A DNA stretch of 11,696 nt from Ectocarpus siliculosus (taxonomy: Eukaryota > Sar > Phaeophyceae > Ectocarpales > Ectocarpaceae). Position 1 is the stretch's first letter, and each line of letters starts with the position of its first letter. The DNA is taken from NCBI GenBank assembly GCA_000310025.1, contig FN649741.1:6669532-6681227 (forward strand), in the 5' to 3' direction. Shown piece by piece: positions 7,660 through 11,696 of the stretch. The translations under genes were made by a program, and so were the position numbers. The notes below the pieces were generated by a model. The model had not been told where the DNA came from. It searched no databases and saw only the letters and a list, made by a program, of their open reading frames with translations.

Positions 7660-7915
7660 CTTACTTATTGCCTTAGAGCCCCTTCTTGAGACAGGGTTGC
7701 CTGAGACGGTGTTTTGTGCCTGAGGGGTTGCCTGAGACGGCGGTTATGTGCCTGAGATGCCTTATTTCCACGAACAAGCCCCGGCTACACCAACGCCAAC
7801 TCGTGTCCCTGGGGTCGTGCGGTCGTGCGGGTCGATTTAGGGGTGCCGTCAGAGACGTAGTACTACATGGAAATCTCTGGTGCGAGCCCCCTTTTCATCT
7901 AAGAAATGTGCCTTA
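7657..7915 (+). repeat. left subterminal array of TGCCTKA motifs
   Basis: Eight copies of TGCCTTA or TGCCTGA in one orientation start at 7657, 7669, 7698, 7717, 7729, 7749, 7758 and 7909. Three more at the right end start at 8894, 8914 and 8939, and no exact copy lies in the 980 bases between. Part of the array is a 31-bp tandem duplication (GGGTTGCCTGAGACGG at 7694 and 7725). Clustered subterminal motifs of this kind are known transposase-binding sites in hAT and CACTA elements; that role here is inferred. Confidence 0.65.
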
Positions 7916-7984
7916 GGCGAAAGATTGACTGACGAAGGAAGGGAAATCTGCGTTTTGTGAGAAGCGGCAGAAATAAACCGTTGG

Positions 7985-8074
7985 CCAATCAGAAAGCAGG
8001 AAGCGGACGAGCGTGTTGGTTCCTGTCTTCAGTATAATATACTCGCTTCGCCCTGTTTACCGGGGGCGAGCGAG
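7985..8074 (+). promoter_or_regulatory. candidate internal promoter of the element
   Basis: A CCAAT box at 7985-7989 (GGCCAATC) is followed by TATAATATA at 8033-8041. Directly after it, CTCGCTTCGCCC (8042-8053) and GGGCGAGCGAG (8064-8074) form a hairpin with one bulged T. A start site about 30 bases after the TATA box would fall inside this hairpin. The reading frame that follows is on the same strand. Confidence 0.35.
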
Positions 8075-8079
8075 AGCAC

Positions 8080-8505
8080 GTGTGTGTGCTTGTGGTGGCC
8101 AAGGGTTGTTTCTGCCTTGACGTTTCGTTTTCACACCCACCCACCCTTGCTTTTGGGGGTGTCAGTGGACATGGAAATCGGAGCGGCGGCGTTGTGTGCG
8201 AGGTGATTGCCTGTCGGGGGGATTCACTGTGTGTAGCCGCAGTCGGGGTCGCGTGTGCCTATGCTGGGCGCGGTTCCGAGGTGCTCGTCCCATCTCCTTT
8301 TGAGTGGAATTTGTATATATCGCATTTACTTCAGGTTGTATATATATATGCAGGACGCATGTTGTTGTGTGTATCGGACCGTTGCATGGTTGGAGGAGTG
8401 CACTCTTTGGCTGCTGCTGTGTGTGGCTATGTTGGTGCTGCGCGCTTCCCCGTTGCGTGCGTGACGAGTCTGATTGATTGGTGGATACCCATATATATTA
8501 TATGA
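8080..8505 (+). CDS. hypothetical protein inside the transposon-like element
   Basis: A 141-codon frame starts at the GTG at 8080; the frame is open from 8041, and no upstream ATG is available. It lies just after the candidate promoter. The protein is rich in Val, Gly, Ala and Cys, with GHGNRSGGVVCEV, CVAAVGVACAYAGRGSEV and PFEWNLYISHL, and ends at a TGA (8503-8505). The same frame reopens immediately and runs to a TGA at 8752-8754. I recognise no family and see no transposase signature such as the hAT dimerisation domain. The TG-rich composition makes long frames more likely by chance, so this may not be translated. Confidence 0.25.
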   Translation: MCVLVVAKGCFCLDVSFSHPPTLAFGGVSGHGNRSGGVVCEVIACRGDSLCVAAVGVACAYAGRGSEVLVPSPFEWNLYISHLLQVVYIYAGRMLLCVSDRCMVGGVHSLAAAVCGYVGAARFPVACVTSLIDWWIPIYII

Positions 8506-8754
8506 TTAATTATACGTGGGGTCCTGGCGACATGTATGTGTGTTTTTCTGCAGTGCGATGGGAAGGTCAGGGGAACAGAGAGTAGCGAGAGACGCGAAAA
8601 TGGTTTTTTCTTTGGTGGCCCAAGTGTTTCGCCGAATGGCGATATTAATGTTGATGGGCCTTGTGGGGTTCTCTCGTGGTTTCAGTATGAACAAACCGGT
8701 GTGGTTATCAGGGGGCAGACAGAGTTTATATATTTCTGTCTGTTGGGTGGCTGA
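8506..8754 (+). CDS. second open segment in the element, possible downstream exon
   Basis: This frame continues that of 8080-8505 after one TGA. The pyrimidine tract TGTTTTTCTGCAG ending at 8553 is a good 3' splice site, and an intron covering 8503 would remove the stop. A donor candidate is GTGGAT at 8481, but it would shift the frame. The segment after the acceptor reads CDGKVRGTESSERRENGFFF, then PSVSPNGDINVDGPCGVLSW, then QTGVVIRGQTEFIYFC, with codons favouring purine-first and pyrimidine-third bases. A second frame through the same DNA (ATG at 8559, hydrophobic AILMLMGLVGFS, stop at 8777-8779) is the alternative product. Function unknown. Confidence 0.25.
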   Translation, partial: LIIRGVLATCMCVFLQCDGKVRGTESSERRENGFFFGGPSVSPNGDINVDGPCGVLSWFQYEQTGVVIRGQTEFIYFCLLGG

Positions 8755-8956
8755 TGTTTATACTGATCGTAAGGAGTAGACCGGGGGCGTGTGTGGTGTT
8801 GCCCTGCCTGGTCTCCGCTCTTTTCCCCTCCCCTTGGCGAGCAAAGGGGGTACGCAAAATATTGACAAATTTCGAAAGCATCGAGAAAAATCGTGCCTTA
8901 ATCCACTTTTTCATGCCTGAGGCGGGCCTTATACCGTTTGCCTTAGCGCCCCAATT

Positions 8957-8980
8957 GCGTGCCGTAGAAGTCAGGGCTTA
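8957..8980 (-). repeat. right terminal inverted repeat
   Basis: Reverse complement begins TAAGCCCTGACTTCTA and ends ACGC, matching the left end at 22 of 24 positions. It also supplies the TGA (8973-8971 on the minus strand) that ends the 236-codon frame described below. Confidence 0.7.
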
Positions 8981-9681
8981 TCACCACGTCGACGAGAACC
9001 AAAAAAATAGCAGAACCAACCGTCCGGAACCATTTGGAACCTCCAGATAACCAAATCCCTTGTTTGCGACGTTCCAACGCCAACAGCTGCCGACACGGCG
9101 CGCCGCACGGCGCGAGGCTCTCGGTTCGTGCTCGGCACGTGCTTCCGGTGAGGGAGCCGCAAAACGTCGATGTCGAAAATTTTTGGATTCACAAGAGACC
9201 AGCAGGAACAAAAACGTAATCCTCCTAAGAGATATACTGCTGTGTGTGCGGTACAGTTCGGAACCTCTCGACCATTTCCTTCCGTCGGCAATGCAAACTT
9301 CGTGTTGAAAGCATTCGCCCCATGCAACCGAGACGTGAAATGATATTGACCCCTTCCTTCAGAATCAATTACCTTAAGCTGTCTGTGTGGAACTCTCTTG
9401 TCCGACCACAGGTGTAGGTTCTTGTTTCTTTCCTTTCTGCACGTTCTCTTGATTATCGCTTTCCAGGTCAAACCACAATAAAAATAATATCCCAAGCACA
9501 TTCCATAACAGACGCGCGTCACCAATCCATCCTGCATTCGGTGCGGCAATAATAGTCGACATATTTCACTTTTTTCGTGATGTCTAAGTTTTTTTACGAT
9601 AGCAACGATTGCTGTTGTTCTAGGAAGAAAGTATGACCCGAGAAACGAACAAAGGAGGATAGATAATTGCAAGAAGTACAT
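8971..9681 (-). CDS. hypothetical secreted or membrane protein, longest frame in the window
   Basis: 236 codons from the ATG at 9681-9679. The start MYFLQLSILLCSFLGSYFLP looks like a signal peptide or membrane anchor. It is followed by a basic stretch (IVKKLRHHEKSE), a second hydrophobic patch (YGMCLGYYFYCGLTW) and a polar domain (LKVIDSEGRGQYHFTSRLHG). The last ten residues run through the right flank and terminal repeat of the transposon-like element, whose sequence provides the TGA, so the natural C-terminus may have been lost. A competing frame in the same DNA, 9562-9374 on the minus strand (62 codons), starts MSTIIAAPNAGWIGD, has one membrane-like helix (WNVLGILFLLWF) and a polar tail. 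Only one of the two is likely to be real. No family recognised. Confidence 0.35.
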   Translation of the reverse strand: MYFLQLSILLCSFLGSYFLPRTTAIVAIVKKLRHHEKSEICRLLLPHRMQDGLVTRVCYGMCLGYYFYCGLTWKAIIKRTCRKERNKNLHLWSDKRVPHRQLKVIDSEGRGQYHFTSRLHGANAFNTKFALPTEGNGREVPNCTAHTAVYLLGGLRFCSCWSLVNPKIFDIDVLRLPHRKHVPSTNREPRAVRRAVSAAVGVGTSQTRDLVIWRFQMVPDGWFCYFFGSRRRGDKP

Positions 9682-9703
9682 ACAGAGGGGGTCCGTCCCT
9701 GTT

Positions 9704-9756
9704 TAGTGCCGGTATGTGCCCAAAAAATTCACCGGCGCTATACCGGACCGGCACTA
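9704..9756. repeat. 9-bp inverted repeat between divergent frames
   Basis: TAGTGCCGG (9704-9712) is the exact reverse complement of CCGGCACTA (9748-9756). It sits just upstream of the minus-strand ATG at 9681 and overlaps the start of a plus-strand frame at 9714, so a control site shared by divergent transcripts is possible but unproven. Confidence 0.4.
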
Positions 9757-9938
9757 TTCAAAGTACTGACAACGAAATGAAAATCCAGTGTGTGCCTCCC
9801 GAAAACACCGGCTTCATACCGGGCATTGGCACTATCCAACCGGCAGTATATAAACACTGTACTTCGAGTACATTTAACAACGTGGCCCCCGTGGGGACGA
9901 ACCGAAATAAGAGTCAGTATTTGGTGTGCATGATTTAA
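9714..9938 (+). CDS. small hypothetical protein with an internal repeat
   Basis: 74 codons from the ATG at 9714 to a TAA. Codons favour purine-first and pyrimidine-third bases through most of the frame. It contains two related segments, ALYRTGTIQ and FIPGIGTIQ, encoded by a diverged DNA repeat (CACCGG..ATACCGG..GGCACTATYCA at 9730-9760 and 9806-9838); GTIQ is in the same frame in both, with a silent change. No hydrophobic segment and no family recognised. Against it are its length, well within chance, and a perfect TATATAAA at 9847-9854 inside the frame, which could instead be a promoter element with the DNA repeats as upstream sites. Confidence 0.2.
   Translation: MCPKNSPALYRTGTIQSTDNEMKIQCVPPENTGFIPGIGTIQPAVYKHCTSSTFNNVAPVGTNRNKSQYLVCMI
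9847..9854 (+). promoter_or_regulatory. TATA-like box
   Basis: TATATAAA preceded by GGCAG and two upstream copies of a roughly 32-bp repeat (9730-9760 and 9806-9838). No convincing plus-strand gene begins within 300 bases downstream; the first ATG (9930) is followed at once by TAA. Confidence 0.25.
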
Positions 9939-10198
9939 ATACTGTAACTACACTGGTACTCCGTTAATAAATTAGAGTGTCCGTCCGTCCGTCCGTCTGT
10001 GTGAAGATGGTTCGTGGACCGTTTCAGCTGCTTCTTTTGCGCAGATGGGTAGATATAGGGACACAAAAGCAATAGCGCGCTTTGTTTGGGGACGATCGAA
10101 GCTGGGGTTGCCGAGCAACGAGCGCGCAAAGTTTCGGCCCGCAACAGAAAAATAAAGTCGTTTGTGGTTGCGTCGCGTGTTGGTGAGGTGTAAAATTG
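9939..10198. other. intergenic stretch with GTCC microsatellite
   Basis: (GTCC)4 lies at 9979-9994, continued by GTCTGT. Nothing else supportable is seen; short frames on the minus strand here are consistent with chance. Confidence 0.4.
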
Positions 10199-10639
10199 TC
10201 AACTGTTGAGCGCGCGACACCAACAGCAAAAACATGCAAATTTCGTGGGCATCGACAGGGCATCGCACTGCAACAGTGGTGTGATCTGTCTAGTGTTGTG
10301 TGGAGCCGTGGCGGAGCCGTGGTGGGGGTGTTGAGAAAACAAACACGATTTTTTCCACGAACGCCTCCTCGATGAAATGGAAAAATGAGGGGATGTGCGT
10401 GTTTGTCGAAACCCCGTCAGAGTAGGCTGCACGCGTTTTAAAAGCATCATTAGAGGAGACCTGCCCTCCAGGGTGGTGTTAGTGCTGTAGAGGAGACACA
10501 GGTGGCCAGTGGGCACCGTTACGGGGGGGTTAAAGCGACCCGTAACACCTAGGTGTTGTGCGACCTGCGTAGCCCCCTCGGGCACACCGTTCTCAATGCC
10601 AAGGTCAGGCAAGGTTCGGAAACGCCGCCCTAAACCCAG
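10199..10639 (-). pseudogene. coding-like remnant, downstream part
   Basis: The minus-strand frame is open from 10639 to a stop at 10199-10201, with only a TTG as possible start (10612). The first half looks protein-like (DLGIENGVPEGATQVAQHLG, then NPPVTVPTGHLCLLYSTNT, then LEGRSPLMMLLKRV); the second half, Ser/Arg/His/Cys-rich, does not. It abuts the frame ending at 10630 with a one-base offset beside GGGTTTAGGG, so the two may be parts of one broken gene. No family recognised. Confidence 0.25.
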
Positions 10640-10791
10640 TTAAGAGACATCTGTATCCGTACGAGGTTACAGGCGAGGTTGTTCAAGCCTAACAATGTCC
10701 ATGCCTTGCCGCGGAAACTATCCGCCGTTGTCCACAGAGTACACACACCAATATATTTGACATTCACGGCAATAAAGAAATACCCAAACAG
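10630..10791 (-). pseudogene. coding-like remnant, upstream exon with membrane segment
   Basis: The minus-strand sequence CACTTTTTTTGTAG ends at 10792, a strong 3' splice site. From 10791 the frame is open for 53 codons: LFGYFFIAVNVKYIGVC (hydrophobic), then LWTTADSFRGKAWTLLGLNN, then LVRIQMSLNWV and TAG. The coding look continues one base out of register in the frame 10639-10199. There is no ATG near the start, consistent with an internal exon. A GTACGG within the exon is a weak donor. Function unknown. Confidence 0.25.
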
Positions 10792-11060
10792 CTACAAAAA
10801 AAGTGCCGGCATTGTAAGGCCGATTTTAGTTGACTACACTGGCAAACTTAAGAGTACGCCCCCCCCCCCCTCCGCACCAGTACTATTTCAAAGGAACCCC
10901 CTCCTCGCCGCTGATCTGTAACTGCCCACCGGTCAGCCCGCGAGTAGCCCCTCACCCCTTCGTGAGTTCTTATCTTCTTGCAGCTGCCGCGTTTTGCCGC
11001 TCTGTTCTTATCGGTAAACACATTGTTACACCACGAAGGCGGGTTCTTGTTCTTAACACC
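10792..11060. other. intergenic stretch with C10 run
   Basis: Contains a C run at about 10859-10870 and C-rich sequence to about 10960. No gene supported. A plus-strand frame from 10830 runs through it, but its first part is low-complexity Pro and Ser. Confidence 0.35.
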
Positions 11061-11234
11061 ATGTCGGGACTGAGCACGCACGTGTTCTTGTGGCCAATAT
11101 CTTTGTTTTTGATCTTTTTCGAGGCCTCATTTCTTGACCACTGTAAGTACGAGTGCAATCTGTATCTTTTCTCATCATTATGTAGTACCAGAAGCAACCT
11201 AGACATGTACCTACTATTTGATATGATTGGGTAG
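11061..11234 (+). CDS. possible signal-peptide first exon or small membrane protein
   Basis: The ATG at 11061 lies in a fair context (AACACCATG). It gives MSGLSTHVFLWPISLFLIFF, then EASFLDH, an N-terminal hydrophobic helix like a signal peptide or anchor. At 11143 the consensus 5' splice site GTAAGT follows ACT. Candidate acceptors are TATGTAG ending at 11185 (43-base intron) and TACCAG ending at 11191 (49 bases), both after a pyrimidine-rich tract. Unspliced, the frame continues to a TAG at 11232-11234, 57 residues in all. Which form is real cannot be decided here. No family recognised. Confidence 0.25.
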   Translation: MSGLSTHVFLWPISLFLIFFEASFLDHCKYECNLYLFSSLCSTRSNLDMYLLFDMIG

Positions 11235-11381
11235 AAATACGAACGGCAACGATCGGGGGAGGAAGAAAAGACTGCGAAAAAGATAGAGGCGATGATTACT
11301 ATACGATGCCTCTGTAAAAGATAATTCGACGACACGTACGTAAGTCTGTCTCCTTAAAAAATCACTTCATGTAGCGGTCGA

Positions 11382-11397
11382 ATATATATATATATAT
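11382..11397. repeat. (AT)8 microsatellite
   Basis: Sixteen bases of alternating A and T, directly after a short intergenic stretch (11235-11381) in which I see no gene. Confidence 0.8.
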
Positions 11398-11445
11398 CTG
11401 AAAAGAAATGCGCGCCTAGCATAACACCGTAAACGTCGGAGTTTC

Positions 11446-11609
11446 CCCCCCCTGGTAGAGTTTTCCCCTCCCCCCACTCCCCCGGTGTTTGCCATCGGGG
11501 TTTGGGTTTTCGTCGCTTGGCAACGACGTTGTAAAACAAGCCCCCCACTCGGTGTTTGCCATCGGGATTGGGTTTTCGTCGCTTGGCAACGACGTTGTAA
11601 AACAAGCCA
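11446..11609 (+). repeat. 67-bp tandem repeat, two copies, with C-rich leader
   Basis: Copies at about 11477-11543 and 11544-11609 share GGTGTTTGCCATCGGG, GTTTTCGTCGCTTGGCAACG and ACGTTGTAAAACAAGCC, with period 67 and very few differences, so the duplication is young. The C-rich leader 11446-11480 plus the first half of the repeat resemble the first 82 bases of the window read on the minus strand. Because 67 is not a multiple of three, the short minus-strand peptides it encodes (TTSLPSDENP twice) change frame between copies and are unlikely to be real protein. Confidence 0.85.
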
Positions 11610-11634
11610 ATTCACTTCGTGAACTCGGCAACCA

Positions 11635-11680
11635 GGTTACCGTTTTTTTTTTTTACCTCGTTTTTTTTTTGGCGGTAACC
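11635..11680. repeat. 8-bp hairpin with a T-rich loop
   Basis: GGTTACCG (11635-11642) pairs exactly with CGGTAACC (11673-11680). The loop is T12 (11643-11654), ACCTCG, T10 (11661-11670) and GG. A smaller palindrome, TTCACTTCGTGAA, lies just before at 11611-11623. Confidence 0.6.
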
Positions 11681-11696
11681 GTAATGGTGGTCGAGT

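Larger units (their letters stand above)
7636..8980. mobile_element. non-autonomous DNA transposon-like element, hAT-like by target duplication
   Basis: The ends are inverted repeats. The left 7636-7659 begins TAAGCCCTGACTTCTA, and the reverse complement of 8957-8980 begins with the same 16 bases; 22 of 24 positions match, with differences at positions 17 and 22. The outside flanks are TCACCGCG (7628-7635) and TCACCACG (8981-8988), an 8-bp target duplication with one difference, as expected for hAT superfamily insertions. The 1345-bp length is far below a typical hAT transposase gene plus ends, and no transposase-like frame is seen, so it would move only with a helper. The terminal bases do not fit the usual hAT YARNG pattern well. 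A TA duplication, as in Tc1/mariner elements, is also formally possible because both ends begin with TA. Confidence 0.65.

Noticed and set aside
11521-11596. ACGACGTTGTAAAAC, present in both 67-bp units, equals part of the lacZ alpha universal primer region of cloning vectors
   Set aside because: The match stops at 15 bases, the flanks (GGCA before, AAGCC after) differ from vector sequence, and it sits inside a local tandem repeat, so vector contamination is unlikely.
1-11696. tRNA or rRNA genes
   Set aside because: No GGTTCGANNCC-type box in a tRNA-like fold and no rRNA landmark was found on either strand by eye.

Overview
The window looks like nuclear DNA of a eukaryote, most likely a protist or alga, but I cannot place it in a group. 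The reasons are long homopolymers (a 24-G run near the left end, T and C runs elsewhere), microsatellites, a minisatellite, TATA-like boxes and splice-site-like sequences. There are no operons, no ribosome binding site pattern, and no rRNA or tRNA genes that I can see. Open reading frames are mostly short and about as dense as expected by chance in DNA of balanced composition, so most of the window is probably non-coding and gene calls are deliberately cautious. I recognise no protein family anywhere here.

Left part (1-3414): a G-rich repeat end, two weak plus-strand frames (158-519), a gene-poor stretch with small diverged duplications, then two minus-strand coding-like fragments (1895-2432), each next to a good 3' splice-site-like sequence. 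Three diverged copies of a roughly 150-bp repeat follow (2779-3130), one holding a perfect 10-bp hairpin.

Middle (3415-7627): an eight-unit minisatellite (3415-3770). Next is the best candidate for a protein gene remnant, on the minus strand from about 4905 down to 3777, broken by one stop codon and by a one-base frame shift at a T run. A purine-rich, gene-poor stretch follows. Then come two 139-bp diverged repeat copies (6177-6315 and 6612-6750), whose central palindrome changed symmetrically, and a recent tandem duplication of about 187 bp (6792-7157).

Right part (7628-11696): the clearest system in the window is a 1345-bp DNA transposon-like element (7636-8980). It has 24-bp terminal inverted repeats (22 of 24 matching), an 8-bp near-perfect flanking duplication as in hAT elements, and eleven same-orientation copies of TGCCTKA confined to its two ends. 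It also carries a candidate promoter and an open frame of its own that does not look like a transposase. Its right terminus supplies the stop codon of the longest reading frame in the window (236 codons, minus strand, 9681 to 8971). Beyond it lie a small plus-strand frame, a two-frame minus-strand coding-like remnant (10791-10199), a possible plus-strand signal-peptide exon (11061-11142), and a 67-bp tandem repeat at the right end that resembles, in inverted orientation, the first 82 bases of the window.

Taken together this is a repeat-rich intergenic or heterochromatin-like region with decayed genes and at least one mobile element.
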